This document shows, piece by piece, positions 26,869-36,438 of a stretch of DNA of 64,000 nt. Numbering within the stretch: position 1 is the first letter of the stretch; each line of letters begins with the position of its first letter. Position numbers and translations under genes: made by a program. The notes under the pieces are model-generated. The model did not search any database. It was not told where the DNA came from and saw only the letters and a program-made list of their open reading frames with translations. The stretch spans positions 85,123-149,122 of the forward strand of contig MAAT01000008.1 in assembly GCA_002162815.1 (NCBI GenBank), given 5' to 3'. Origin of the DNA: Gammaproteobacteria bacterium 53_120_T64. Lineage in GTDB: Bacteria; Pseudomonadota; Gammaproteobacteria; Pseudomonadales; Porticoccaceae.

Positions 26869-28494
26869 ATGAAACAAAGCTTGCAACTCCGCATGGGTCA
26901 ACAACTGTCGATGACCCCACAATTACAGCAAGCCATCAAGTTGCTCCAACTCTCGTCCCTCGACCTACACCTGGAAATTCAGCAAACCCTGTACTCCAAC
27001 CCGCTGCTCGAAATGGTCGAAGAACTCGAGCCAGAGCCCGAAGAAGTCTCCAACGAACAGCTCGCCAACGAGGTCGCCGACAACGGCGACACCCCCGACG
27101 AATGGAGCAAGGAAATACCCAACGAACTGCCGGTCGATGCCCAGTGGGATGATATTTACCCGGCGGCGCCGAGCGCCAGCGCCGCAGCACCGAGCAGTGA
27201 CAACCGCGATTTCGAAAGCTACCACAGCGTCACCGAGTCCCTACAGGACCACTTGCTCTGGCAGCTCAACCTAACGCCGATGTCCGACCTCGACCGCCTG
27301 ATTGCCACCACCCTGATCGACAATATTGATGATAACGGCTTTCTCGAAACCGCCGTTGAAGAGCTCTGGCAATCTCTGCTGCAAAGCCTGACACAACAGC
27401 AGCCCGCGAGTGCCCGCCAAGCCAATGGCGAAAATGGCAGCGTCGATAACCAGACAGCGCTAGAAAATGCCTTTCAGCGCAGTGATAGCAGTCGCGCCAC
27501 GAATCCGGCAGAGCTCGCCTCCCCGGATGTCGAGTCGCTGGAAGAGAGTGACGAGGTCCTGCAGTTTGCAGAAGTCATCGCCGTGCTGCACCGTATCCAG
27601 CAGTTCGACCCCCCCGGGGTCGCCGCCAGTGATCTCAGTGAGTGCCTGTTAATTCAACTCAAACAACTGAGCCCGGAAACGGCCTATCTCGATGAGGCCA
27701 AGCTACTCAGCGACAAATTTCTCGACCTTGTGGCCGAGCGCAACTACGCCCTACTGAGCCGTAAAACCGGCCTCACCCAGGACGCACTCGAGGCCGCAGT
27801 CCAACTTATTCAAACGCTCTCACCGCGCCCCGGTGAGTGTATCGCCAGCGGCGATGCCGACTATGTAGTGCCCGATGCCAGCGTGCAGAAAATCCACGGC
27901 CACTGGCTGGTAACGTTAAACGGCGATATCGCACCGCGACTGTGTATCAACCAAGAGTACGCAGGGCTGGTCAAGCGCGCCAATAACAGCGATGACAATA
28001 CCTTCCTACGCAATAATTTACAGGAGGCACGCTGGTTTTTACGCAGTCTCGAAAGCCGCAATGAAACCCTGTTGCGCGTCAGCCGCTGCATTGTTGAAAT
28101 GCAACAGGACTTCCTCGAGCAGGGCCCCGAGGCGATGAAACCCCTGGTGCTCGCCGATATCGCCGAGCAACTCGAATTGCACGAATCGACCATTTCGCGC
28201 GTCACCACACAAAAGTATCTCGACACGCCACGGGGCATTTTCGAGCTCAAATATTTCTTTTCCAGCCACGTTAGTACGGCCGGAGGCGGCGAGTGCTCTT
28301 CAACGGCAATTCGCGCCATGCTCAAACGCATCATCGCCGACGAGCCCACCAGCAAACCCTTCAGCGACAGCAAACTGGCTATTATGCTACAGGCAGAAGG
28401 TATTCAAGTGGCCCGTCGCACCGTCGCCAAATACAGGGAAAGTATCAATATTCCCTCATCCAGTGATCGCAAACGCTTTAAGCAGAGTCACTAA
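26869..28494 (+). CDS. rpoN: RNA polymerase sigma-54 factor RpoN
   Basis: The alternative sigma factor for nitrogen, motility and other enhancer-dependent promoters. The 541-aa protein has the glutamine-rich activator-contact region I (LRMGQQLSMTPQLQQAIKLL), an acidic region II with a long low-complexity insert (to about residue 230), the core-binding region (IQQFDPPGVAASDLSECLL), the helix-turn-helix (LELHESTISRVTTQKYLDTP) and the RpoN box ARRTVAKYRE that reads the -24 element. It is somewhat longer than E. coli RpoN (477), mostly in region II. It is followed by hpf, ptsN, rapZ and ptsO, the standard rpoN cluster. Confidence 0.97.
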   Translation: MKQSLQLRMGQQLSMTPQLQQAIKLLQLSSLDLHLEIQQTLYSNPLLEMVEELEPEPEEVSNEQLANEVADNGDTPDEWSKEIPNELPVDAQWDDIYPAAPSASAAAPSSDNRDFESYHSVTESLQDHLLWQLNLTPMSDLDRLIATTLIDNIDDNGFLETAVEELWQSLLQSLTQQQPASARQANGENGSVDNQTALENAFQRSDSSRATNPAELASPDVESLEESDEVLQFAEVIAVLHRIQQFDPPGVAASDLSECLLIQLKQLSPETAYLDEAKLLSDKFLDLVAERNYALLSRKTGLTQDALEAAVQLIQTLSPRPGECIASGDADYVVPDASVQKIHGHWLVTLNGDIAPRLCINQEYAGLVKRANNSDDNTFLRNNLQEARWFLRSLESRNETLLRVSRCIVEMQQDFLEQGPEAMKPLVLADIAEQLELHESTISRVTTQKYLDTPRGIFELKYFFSSHVSTAGGGECSSTAIRAMLKRIIADEPTSKPFSDSKLAIMLQAEGIQVARRTVAKYRESINIPSSSDRKRFKQSH

Positions 28495-28536
28495 TTTGCC
28501 GTCACTAACCTCAAACCTCACCCCCAGGAGCAGCGC

Positions 28537-28824
28537 ATGCAATTAAGCATTAGTGGACATCACCTCGATATCACCGACGCCATCCATGGCTACGTCACCA
28601 GCAAGCTCACCCGACTCGAACACCACAACGACAAAATCACCAGTGTCGCGGTCATCCTCTCTGTCGACAAACTGGTACAAAAGGCCGAGGCCACCATTCA
28701 TGCCAGCGGTAGCGAACTCTTCGCCCACTGCGAGAACGACGATCTTTACGCCGCCATTGACGGCCTCGCCGACAAGCTCGACCGCCAGCTGATCAAGCGC
28801 AAAGAAAAACTCAGGGGTCGTTAG
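28537..28824 (+). CDS. hpf: Ribosome hibernation-promoting factor HPF (short form)
   Basis: A 95-aa protein that binds the 30S subunit and helps form inactive 100S ribosome dimers in stationary phase. It starts MQLSISGHHLDITDAIHGYV, has the conserved basic HPF/RaiA fold, and ends KLDRQLIKRKEKLRGR. The short length, without a dimerising tail, matches gammaproteobacterial HPF. CAGGAG lies before the ATG. It is 42 bp after rpoN. Confidence 0.95.
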   Translation: MQLSISGHHLDITDAIHGYVTSKLTRLEHHNDKITSVAVILSVDKLVQKAEATIHASGSELFAHCENDDLYAAIDGLADKLDRQLIKRKEKLRGR

Positions 28825-28861
28825 TCTTTTGTTATGAATTATCTCCTGTGAAGCCTAAGCT

Positions 28862-29314
28862 ATGAAGATTGTCGACGTCCTCTCTCCCGACAGAACCCAC
28901 TGTAATGCACCCGGTGTCAGCAAGAAGCGGGTGCTGGAATTTATTGCCGATTTTTTCTCCGAGCACACCGATTTCATTGATGCCAACCATCTCTACCAGG
29001 AGCTGATCAGTCGCGAGCGGCTCGGCAGCACGGGCATTGGCGAAGGTATCGCCGTGCCCCACTGCCGCCTCAGCGGTTGCCCGCGCATCACCGGCATCCT
29101 GCTCAAGCTCGACAGCCCCGTGGATTTCGATGCCATTGATGGCGAACCCATCGATTTGATTTTCGCCCTGGTGGTACCCGACGAGCAAAATGACGAACAT
29201 CTGGAAACGCTCTCGGCGATCGCCGAATTACTGCAGTGCGGCGCCGTGCGCCAGCAACTGCGCAACTGTTCCAATAGCGATAAGCTCTACCAAATAGCCA
29301 CCGGCGCGCAATAG
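28862..29314 (+). CDS. ptsN: Nitrogen-PTS EIIA component PtsN
   Basis: The last phosphoacceptor of the nitrogen phosphotransferase chain; it regulates potassium uptake and other functions rather than moving sugar. The 150-aa protein has the phosphorylated histidine H67 in GIGEGIAVPHCRLSG. The length is standard (150-160). ATG at 28862. It lies one base before the rapZ start codon region (TAGCATG). Confidence 0.95.
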   Translation: MKIVDVLSPDRTHCNAPGVSKKRVLEFIADFFSEHTDFIDANHLYQELISRERLGSTGIGEGIAVPHCRLSGCPRITGILLKLDSPVDFDAIDGEPIDLIFALVVPDEQNDEHLETLSAIAELLQCGAVRQQLRNCSNSDKLYQIATGAQ

Positions 29315-29315
29315 C

Positions 29316-30215
29316 ATGCCCCCCCCTGCGGAGCCCGCCGACAGCCACAACGACACCCGCCTGATCGTTATCAGCGGGCGTTCCGGCTCCGGTAAAAGCA
29401 CCGCTCTGCACGTCCTCGAAGACGTCGGCTTTACCTGTATCGACAATTTGCCCGCCAGTATGCTGGTCAGCTTACTGGAGCAAATACGTCAACACCGCGC
29501 CCAAGAGGCGCCGAAAATTGCCGTCGGCATCGACGCCCGCAACCTGCTCGGCAAACTGCAACAACTGCCCGAGATCCTCGCCAAACTCAGCGAATCCGGC
29601 ATTCACTGTGAAGTGCTGTTTCTCGACGCACGCACCCCGAGCCTGATCCGCCGCTTTAGCGAGACCCGGCGCCGCCACCCCCTGAGTTCAGCGACGGTCG
29701 ACCTGAAGCAGGCGATTGCCCTCGAGCGCACGCTGCTCGACCCGATTGCCGCCATTGCCAGCCGCCACATCGACACCAGCAATATGACCCTGCACCAGTT
29801 GCGCGATCTGATCAAAAAGCAGATCGCGCCGGGCAAGGGCGACGCTATGGCGGTGGTCTTTCAATCCTTTGCCTTTAAGCACGGCGTGCCCAGTGATGCC
29901 GATTTTGTCTTCGATGTGCGCTGCCTGCCCAACCCCTACTGGAAAACCGAGCTACGCGCCTTCAACGGCAACGACCAGCCAGTGATTGAATTTCTCGACT
30001 CCCAGGTCGATGTCGCCGCCATGCTGGCCGACCTCAATGGCTTTCTGAGCCGCTGGATCCCGCGCTTTCTGGCCACCAATCGCAGCTATTTGACCATCGC
30101 CATTGGCTGTACCGGCGGCCAGCATCGTTCGGTGTATATCGCCAACCAACTCGCTGAGCAGTTCCGCCCCCAATTTGGCAATATTCACGTCCAGCACCGC
30201 GAGCAAGACAATTAA
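29316..30215 (+). CDS. rapZ: RNase adapter protein RapZ
   Basis: RapZ binds the small RNA GlmZ and presents it to RNase E, controlling glucosamine-6-phosphate synthase; it also has P-loop nucleotide binding. The 299-aa product shows Walker A GRSGSGKS (21-28), a DARTPSLIRRFSETRRRHPL segment, and the C-terminal RNA-binding part CTGGQHRSVYIANQLAEQF. The N-terminus is about 15 residues longer than in E. coli RapZ (284). Codons 2-4 are in a run of eight cytosines (29319-29326). No alternative start lies between it and the P-loop. Confidence 0.95.
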   Translation: MPPPAEPADSHNDTRLIVISGRSGSGKSTALHVLEDVGFTCIDNLPASMLVSLLEQIRQHRAQEAPKIAVGIDARNLLGKLQQLPEILAKLSESGIHCEVLFLDARTPSLIRRFSETRRRHPLSSATVDLKQAIALERTLLDPIAAIASRHIDTSNMTLHQLRDLIKKQIAPGKGDAMAVVFQSFAFKHGVPSDADFVFDVRCLPNPYWKTELRAFNGNDQPVIEFLDSQVDVAAMLADLNGFLSRWIPRFLATNRSYLTIAIGCTGGQHRSVYIANQLAEQFRPQFGNIHVQHREQDN

Positions 30216-30291
30216 GCCGATGCCGTTTTCTCACAGACAAAACCCATGCCAAACTTGACAGGCAGGGCATCGTCATGGCATTTACTAGCCC

Positions 30292-30561
30292 ATGATTAAA
30301 GACGAACTGAAGATTATCAACCAACTCGGCCTCCACGCCCGCGCCGCCGCCAAACTAGCGACCGCCTGCAATCGCTTTGCCTGCAGTATTAAAACCGGCC
30401 ACGACGGCAAACTGATCGATGCCAAAAGCGTGATGTCCCTAATGCTACTGGCTGCCGGTCAGGGCACGATGCTGAATTTTGAGTTTGACGGTGACGACGA
30501 AATGAAGGCCCACAAGCAAGTCAAAGACCTGCTCGCCGACTATTTTGGCGAAGGTCAGTAG
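30292..30561 (+). CDS. ptsO: Nitrogen-PTS phosphocarrier protein NPr
   Basis: An HPr-like carrier that passes phosphate from EI-Ntr (PtsP) to PtsN. The 89-aa protein has the active histidine H15 in NQLGLHARAA and the serine segment AKSVMSLMLLAAGQGT. ATG at 30292, 76 bp after rapZ. ptsP is elsewhere in the genome. Confidence 0.95.
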   Translation: MIKDELKIINQLGLHARAAAKLATACNRFACSIKTGHDGKLIDAKSVMSLMLLAAGQGTMLNFEFDGDDEMKAHKQVKDLLADYFGEGQ

Positions 30562-30716
30562 TCACAACCGTTCTGCGCCAAGTTTCACGCCTTCTCTGCC
30601 CTCCGTGTGAGCCCTACCCTATAAATCATCAAGCCCTCTGCGTACACTAGGCCTTAGTCGATTGATCGCTAACCACCACCTCTCTTAGTCCTCCCGCAAT
30701 AGGAGTCCAGCCGCGC

Positions 30717-32075
30717 ATGCAGGCCAATCACAATACCGACCGGCTGTCTCTGCTGGCGCTGCTGTCCGAGGACATCCTCGACCCCAACAGCCTCCACCAA
30801 ATGCGTCATATGATCAATAATATGATGCCGGCGGATATCGCCCATTATATCGAGTCCGCGCCCCGCCGAGTGCGCCGCCTGCTCTGGGAGCTGGTCGATG
30901 ATGAGGTCGAAGGCGAGGTGCTGGCCGACCTTAGCGAAGACCTGCAGCAAGAATTCCTACGCCGCATGAGCAGCGAGCAAATGGCCACCCTGGTCGCCGG
31001 CCTCGACCCCGATGAAGTCGCCGATATTCTGCAGCAACTGCCCGGGCACCTGATCCCCAAAGTCCTGCAAACCATGGGCGAGCAGGACCGCCAGCGGGTG
31101 GAGACCGTCCTCACCTACGACGAGGACAGCGCCGGTGGTTTGATGGACACCGACACCATTACCGTGCGCCCCGATTTAACCGTCGATGCGGTGCTGCGCT
31201 ATTTGCGTCGCCACGACGAACTACCCGAAGCCACCGATAGCATCTTTGTTGTCAACCGCCGCGATACGTTTCTCGGCACCCTGAGCCTCAGTAAACTGCT
31301 CACCGCCAGCCCCAGCACCACCGTGCGCGAAATCATGAACACCAATATTCAGGGCATCGCCGCGACCATGGACGCCTCTCACGTCGCCCACCTGTTTGAG
31401 CGCCACGATTGGGTCTCTGCACCGGTCGTGGATAAGGCCGGGCGCCTGCTCGGTCGCATCACCATCGATGATGTGGTCGACGTGATTATCGACGACGCCG
31501 AACACTCGCTGTTGAGCCTCGCCGGTCTCAGTGACGAAGAGGAGACCTTTTCCTCGGTGCTACGCTCCGCACCCCGCCGCGCGGTGTGGCTGGGCATTAA
31601 CCTGTTTACCGCCGTGCTCGCCTCTGCGGTCATCAGTATGTTTCAGGCCACCCTCGAGCAAGTCGTGGCCCTAGCCATTTTGATGCCCATCGTCGCCAGC
31701 ATGGGTGGCGTCGCGGGCAGTCAAACCTTAACGGTGGTCATTCGGGGCATGGCCCTGGGCCAAATCAATCGCAATAACCTGCGCTGGCTGGTCAATAAAG
31801 AGCTTCTTACCGGAGCAATCAACGCCGTACTCTGGGCAGCGGTGATTGGTGTTTTTGCCGCCTGGTGGTTTGAAGCGCCGATGATAGGGCTGATCATTGG
31901 CGCCGCTATGGTCATCAACCTGCTCACCGCAGCCCTCGTCGGTGCCCTGTTACCGGTATTTTTAAAATCGATACGTATCGATCCCGCCCTCGCCGGTAGT
32001 GTTATGCTGACCACCGTGACCGATGTCATTGGCTTTCTGTCCTTTCTCGGCCTGGCGACCCTTTTTTACTTATAG
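30717..32075 (+). CDS. mgtE: Magnesium transporter MgtE
   Basis: A gated magnesium channel of the inner membrane. The 452-aa protein has the cytoplasmic N domain (residues about 30-130, with LDPDEVADILQQLP), a pair of CBS domains (about 135-255) that close the pore when magnesium is high, a linking helix, and five membrane helices from about residue 285 (VALAILMPIVASMGGVAGSQ is the typical pore segment). ATG at 30717 follows TAGGAG. It is the last gene of the conserved block before darP. Confidence 0.95.
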   Translation: MQANHNTDRLSLLALLSEDILDPNSLHQMRHMINNMMPADIAHYIESAPRRVRRLLWELVDDEVEGEVLADLSEDLQQEFLRRMSSEQMATLVAGLDPDEVADILQQLPGHLIPKVLQTMGEQDRQRVETVLTYDEDSAGGLMDTDTITVRPDLTVDAVLRYLRRHDELPEATDSIFVVNRRDTFLGTLSLSKLLTASPSTTVREIMNTNIQGIAATMDASHVAHLFERHDWVSAPVVDKAGRLLGRITIDDVVDVIIDDAEHSLLSLAGLSDEEETFSSVLRSAPRRAVWLGINLFTAVLASAVISMFQATLEQVVALAILMPIVASMGGVAGSQTLTVVIRGMALGQINRNNLRWLVNKELLTGAINAVLWAAVIGVFAAWWFEAPMIGLIIGAAMVINLLTAALVGALLPVFLKSIRIDPALAGSVMLTTVTDVIGFLSFLGLATLFYL

Positions 32076-32135
32076 GGCGTTTATCTTTAAACGACGCCAG
32101 TACTTTCATTAACCGACCCGCTGTGCAGCCCCTTT

Positions 32136-32699
32136 ATGTCAAAAAAAAACCACAAACGCCCCGCTCGAATCGACACTAAAAGCAGCGAAACCGATGCTGA
32201 GTCTACAGCTGACGAAGTGGAATTTATCAGTAAATCCTCCCGCAAACGGGAAATGACCGCGCTGCAAAAAACCGGCGAGGCGATGCTTGCCCTGCCCGCT
32301 AAACAGTTTGCCAAAGTACCCATTACCCCACTCTTGCGCGAAGCTCTGGAGCTGGCCGCCACCCTGAAAAACCGCGAGGGTAAGCGGCGGCAAATGCAGT
32401 ACGTCGGCAAGCTAATGCGCAGCGAAGACCACGAAAAAATCACTGCAGTATTGGCCTCGTTTGACGAAAATAGCCGCACCTTTCGCCTGCAGTTTGAACG
32501 CCTGGAAAAACTCCGCGATGAATTGATCGACGGCGACACAGAGGCCCTCACCCATATTCTCGAACAGCACCCCGTGCTTGAACGCCAGCATTTGCGCCAG
32601 TTGATTCGCCAAGCCAGTAAAGAGCGCGAGCAAAACAAGGGCCCGGCGGCGAGCCGTAAACTGTTCAAGTATTTGCGCTTAGCGATTCTCGAGCAATAG
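32136..32699 (+). CDS. darP: Ribosome-associated protein DarP (YjgA, DUF615)
   Basis: A 187-aa basic helical protein found on late 50S ribosome assembly intermediates, where it aids large-subunit maturation. The family core is clear: SKSSRKREMTALQKTGEAML, REGKRRQMQYVGKLMR and HPVLERQHLRQLIRQASKE. The lysine-rich N-terminus is typical. ATG at 32136, 60 bp after mgtE. In many relatives the protease gene pmbA sits beside it; it is not here. Confidence 0.92.
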   Translation: MSKKNHKRPARIDTKSSETDAESTADEVEFISKSSRKREMTALQKTGEAMLALPAKQFAKVPITPLLREALELAATLKNREGKRRQMQYVGKLMRSEDHEKITAVLASFDENSRTFRLQFERLEKLRDELIDGDTEALTHILEQHPVLERQHLRQLIRQASKEREQNKGPAASRKLFKYLRLAILEQ

Positions 32700-32796
32700 C
32701 CTTGCGTCTCTCAAACTGAGCCGCTTACTGAGCCGTGACAACAGCCTCTTACTACAAAGAACTCTCTAACGATAAGAAAAGTAACCGGACGGCAAT

Positions 32797-33570
32797 ATGA
32801 ACAACAGCAGCGCAATACTGATCAGTCTGAACCGGGGCATCGGCACCATTACGCTAAACCGGCCCGATAAAAAAAACGCCCTGACTCGCGAGATGTATGC
32901 CGCCATCAGCGACCTCATTCGCCAAGCCGACACCGACCCCGAACTGCGGGTGATTGTAATTACCGGCGCCGGCGGCGACTTCAGCGCCGGCAACGACCTC
33001 AATGACTTTCTCGACAACCCCGATACCGGCAGCGACTCGGCCACCGCCGACTTCCTCTTAACACTGGCCGAAACCACCGTGCCGATTGTCGCCGCTGTCA
33101 ATGGCCTCGCTATCGGCGTCGGCACCACTCTGCTCGCCCACTGCGACTTTGTCTACGCCGACCCCGCCGCCAAATTTAGCCTGCCCTTTATCAACCTGGC
33201 ACTGGTGCCCGAGGCCGGCTCATCGCAAACCCTGGTGCAAATGGCCGGTTACCACAAGGCCGCAGAACTGTTGATGTTGGGGGAGGCCTTTGATGCCCCT
33301 AGCGCCGAGGCCATGGGCTTGGTCAATAAAGTCTGCGCCTCCGGTGAAGCCCTGACACAGGCCATGGCGACAGCCGAGCGACTCGCCGCTAAATCCCGCA
33401 CCGCCCTGCGCCACACTAAAGCGCTGATGAAGCGACCCGGCGAGCCGATTGGTGAGCGTATCTATGCCGAGTTGAATATTTTCTCCCGCCTGCTGAAAAC
33501 CGAGGCGCCGCGAGAAATCATGGGCGCCTTTGTCGAAAAGCGCGATATCGACCCCGATAAGATTGACTAA
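32797..33570 (+). CDS. Enoyl-CoA hydratase/isomerase family protein
   Basis: A 257-aa crotonase-fold enzyme that acts on acyl-CoA double bonds. The family start ITLNRPDKKNALTREMY, the oxyanion segment GAGGDFSAGNDLNDFL and the second one VNGLAIGVGTTLLAHCDFV are visible. In the loop LPFINLALVPEAGSSQTL an EAGSS replaces the more common glutamate arrangement of true hydratases, so an isomerase role (PaaG-like, delta-3/delta-2) is possible. It is followed after 21 bp by an FAD-linked oxidase, perhaps co-transcribed. Confidence 0.88.
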   Translation: MNNSSAILISLNRGIGTITLNRPDKKNALTREMYAAISDLIRQADTDPELRVIVITGAGGDFSAGNDLNDFLDNPDTGSDSATADFLLTLAETTVPIVAAVNGLAIGVGTTLLAHCDFVYADPAAKFSLPFINLALVPEAGSSQTLVQMAGYHKAAELLMLGEAFDAPSAEAMGLVNKVCASGEALTQAMATAERLAAKSRTALRHTKALMKRPGEPIGERIYAELNIFSRLLKTEAPREIMGAFVEKRDIDPDKID

Positions 33571-33591
33571 AGACAAAGCCACGACAAAACG

Positions 33592-34962
33592 ATGGACCTC
33601 ATCCGCGAACAATTAATAGCCCTACTCGGCCCCAGTGGCGTAGTCGAGGCACCGCGTATTTCCGCCGTCGGCAATTGGCGCGGTCACCCCTACAACAGCC
33701 CCCTATTGCTACGCCCAGAAACCACGGAGCAGGTCGCTGCCATTTTGCGCCTCTGTAATCAGCACCAGCAGGCCGTGGTAGTGCACGGCGGCCTCAGTGG
33801 CATGGTCGGCGGCACCAGTAGCGGCGAGGATGAAATATGCCTCAACCTGGAGCGCCTGCAAAAGATTGAAAGTATCGACAAACTCGGCCGCACCATGACC
33901 GTAGAAAGCGGCGTGCGCCTGCAGGCAGTTCAGGAGGCCGCAGCGGCCGCAGAGCTATTTTTCGCCCTCGACCTCGGCGCCCGTGGCTCGGCCACCATCG
34001 GCGGTAATATCGCCACCAATGCCGGTGGCAATCAGGTGATTCGCTACGGTATGGCGCGCGAACAGGTACTGGGCCTCGAAGTGGTGCTGGCCGACGGCAC
34101 TATCCTATCGTCGCTGAACCACCTGCTAAAGAACAATGCCGGCTACGATTTAAAGCAATTATTTATTGGCTCCGAGGGCACCCTCGGCATCATCACCAAG
34201 GCCGTGCTACGCCTGCGCCCAGCCATGCCGGCGCGCAATACCGCCCTGGTCGCCACCGACCAGTTCGACAAACTACCCCGTTTGCTCAGCCATATCGAAA
34301 GCGCTCTCGGCGGTAAACTCAGCGCCTTCGAGGCGATCTGGGACAGCTACTACCAACTCGCCACCCAGGGCCCTCACCTTGGCGCGCCGCCACTTGCCCA
34401 GCGCCACCCCTACTACGCCCTGATTGAATCCTCCGGTAGCGATGCCGAATCAGAAGCTGAGGTCTTTCTCGCCGCTCTTGAAAGTGCCCTCAATGCAGAC
34501 CTCATTCAAGACGCCGTGCTGGCAAAATCTGAGAAGGAGCAGGATGCCCTGTGGGCAATACGCGACAATATTGACGCCCTCGCCGCCATCGCCCCGGTGA
34601 TTATTTTTGATGTCGGCCTACCCATCGGCGCCATGGAAGCCTACCTCAAGCATATTGAAACGGAATTAAAGAGCCAGCTTGGGCTGAATAAAATTGCCGT
34701 CTTTGGCCACCTCGGGGATAGTAATTTACACATTGTGGTCGGCACCGAAAGCGAAGACCTCGATATTTATCACCGCGTTGAAGACATACTCTACGCCCCC
34801 CTGCAGGCACTGGGCGGTAGTATTTCAGCGGAGCACGGTATCGGCCTAGAGAAAAAACGCTATTTGCACTACAGCCGCAACGCCGAAGAAATCGCCACCA
34901 TGGCGCTATTAAAAAGAACCTTTGACCCCAACAACATTCTCAACCCGGGCAAGATTTTTTGA
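33592..34962 (+). CDS. FAD-linked oxidase, D-2-hydroxyacid dehydrogenase type
   Basis: A 456-aa flavoenzyme of the GlcD/D-lactate/D-2-hydroxyglutarate dehydrogenase family. The FAD-binding half shows RPETTEQVAAILRLCN, GGLSGMVGGTSSG, GARGSATIGGNIATNAGG and GSEGTLGIITKAVL; the C-terminal half has the metal- and substrate-binding HLGDSNLHIVV and AEHGIGLEKKRYL. There is no signal peptide. The exact hydroxyacid cannot be told. The preceding enoyl-CoA hydratase gene suggests use in acid catabolism. Confidence 0.9.
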   Translation: MDLIREQLIALLGPSGVVEAPRISAVGNWRGHPYNSPLLLRPETTEQVAAILRLCNQHQQAVVVHGGLSGMVGGTSSGEDEICLNLERLQKIESIDKLGRTMTVESGVRLQAVQEAAAAAELFFALDLGARGSATIGGNIATNAGGNQVIRYGMAREQVLGLEVVLADGTILSSLNHLLKNNAGYDLKQLFIGSEGTLGIITKAVLRLRPAMPARNTALVATDQFDKLPRLLSHIESALGGKLSAFEAIWDSYYQLATQGPHLGAPPLAQRHPYYALIESSGSDAESEAEVFLAALESALNADLIQDAVLAKSEKEQDALWAIRDNIDALAAIAPVIIFDVGLPIGAMEAYLKHIETELKSQLGLNKIAVFGHLGDSNLHIVVGTESEDLDIYHRVEDILYAPLQALGGSISAEHGIGLEKKRYLHYSRNAEEIATMALLKRTFDPNNILNPGKIF

Positions 34963-35065
34963 GTGTTACGCTCTGCAGAGCTTAAATAAACAGCGCCCCA
35001 AGCCCTGTATAGGACACCGCGAACGTCAGTACACCAAGGGCTATTACGCTAGCAAGACAGCGCTA

Positions 35066-36280
35066 TTACTGCACCGCTTGGGTCATGATCGGCAGGCCCA
35101 CAAAAAACTTTATCACCAGAGCGTTGACCAGGTCGATGAAAAAAGCGCCGACCAAGGGGATCACCAAAAAGGCCTTCGGCGACGGCCCGTACTTACAGGT
35201 CACCGCATTCATATTGGCAATGCCCACGGGCGTTGCGCCAAGGCCCAAGCCAGTAAAGCCAGAGGCAATCACCGCCGCGTCGTAATCTCGGCCCATAACG
35301 CGATAAACCACCCAGGTCGCAAAACCCGTCATCACGATAATTTGTACACTTAGCACGATCAGAATGGGGCCAATTGCCTGCGCTAGGGTCCAGAGCTGAA
35401 TGCTCATCAAGCTCATACAAAGGAAGAGTTGCAGGCTTAATTCACCCGCGCGATCTAGGGCCGTTGCACTCAATTCTAATTTTAGAAAATCAGCACCGTT
35501 CGTAATCACGATGCCCACCATCATCGCGGTTAAAAAGCCGGGCAGCGTGACCCCCGACGTAAACAGTAAGCGATTGACCACGTCGCCCGCCTGCACACAC
35601 ACCACAAGCAGTAATAACGTACCCAGCACACTGCTAATCGGCGGGGCTAAAACGGCCTCTGCGGCACTGCTACTGATGGTTTCCAGCGGTGCCGTCGCTG
35701 TCGTCTCGGGCCTTAACTTTTGTCGTTTGATCAGCCATTCGCCAATGGGGCCACCGATAATCCCCCCGGCAATCAAGCCGAAGGTGGCAAAGGCAATGCC
35801 AATTTCTTTGGCCATACTCAAACCGGCCTCCTCGGCGACGCCACCCCAGGCGATAGCCGTGCCGTAACCACCGGCAAAAGATACGCTGCCACCAAACAAG
35901 CCGTAGCCGGGGTGATAGCCCATACTTTTTATCAGCAGCACCCCCGTGATATTTTGTATCACCAGAAAAACTGTCGCCACTAACAGCAGCAAGGCAAGTG
36001 CCTTACCACCCGCCTTCAATAAACTCAGTTTCGCACCGAGACCTATGGTGCTAAAGAAGAACAACAGCAAGCTATCGCGCAGGGCCATATCAAAACTGAT
36101 TTTCAAATCGGCAAAGGCATACAGAAAAGCCACCAAGGTACTGCACAGCAAACCGCCAGTGACCGCGACCGGAATGCTATAGCGATTGAGAGCGACGACT
36201 TTCCTGTTGACCCATACACCCACAAACCAAACGACAATACTCGTGGCCAAGACATCGCTGCCGTGGAGTACAATTTCCAT
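35066..36280 (-). CDS. gltS: Sodium/glutamate symporter GltS
   Basis: A 404-aa inner-membrane carrier that brings in glutamate with sodium. It has ten or more membrane helices and the family segments FFFSTIGLGAKLSLL, GGSVSFAGGYGTAIAWG in the first half and FTGLGLGATPVGIANMNAV in the second. The second is an inverted equivalent of the first, as in this family. ATG at 36280 is taken, with GGGAG upstream; the frame stays open 19 codons further without a good start. It converges on the FAD-oxidase gene and is alone. Confidence 0.92.
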   Translation of the reverse strand: MEIVLHGSDVLATSIVVWFVGVWVNRKVVALNRYSIPVAVTGGLLCSTLVAFLYAFADLKISFDMALRDSLLLFFFSTIGLGAKLSLLKAGGKALALLLLVATVFLVIQNITGVLLIKSMGYHPGYGLFGGSVSFAGGYGTAIAWGGVAEEAGLSMAKEIGIAFATFGLIAGGIIGGPIGEWLIKRQKLRPETTATAPLETISSSAAEAVLAPPISSVLGTLLLLVVCVQAGDVVNRLLFTSGVTLPGFLTAMMVGIVITNGADFLKLELSATALDRAGELSLQLFLCMSLMSIQLWTLAQAIGPILIVLSVQIIVMTGFATWVVYRVMGRDYDAAVIASGFTGLGLGATPVGIANMNAVTCKYGPSPKAFLVIPLVGAFFIDLVNALVIKFFVGLPIMTQAVQ

Positions 36281-36438
36281 GCGTTTATTACTCCCTAATA
36301 ATCCGTAAAATGACCCGTTCCAGCCTACTGTTATCAATATTGTATAACGGGCCGGGCTCCACTCGACAGCGTTATCCCAGTTGAAATACCAATAGCGCTA
36401 AAACACATACCCACTCGTTGAGCGGCCAGGATTACCCG

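Noticed and set aside
34970..34981. Palindrome GCTCTGCAGAGC between the FAD-oxidase and gltS genes
   Set aside because: A self-complementary dodecamer with no loop or T-run; too weak to call a terminator.
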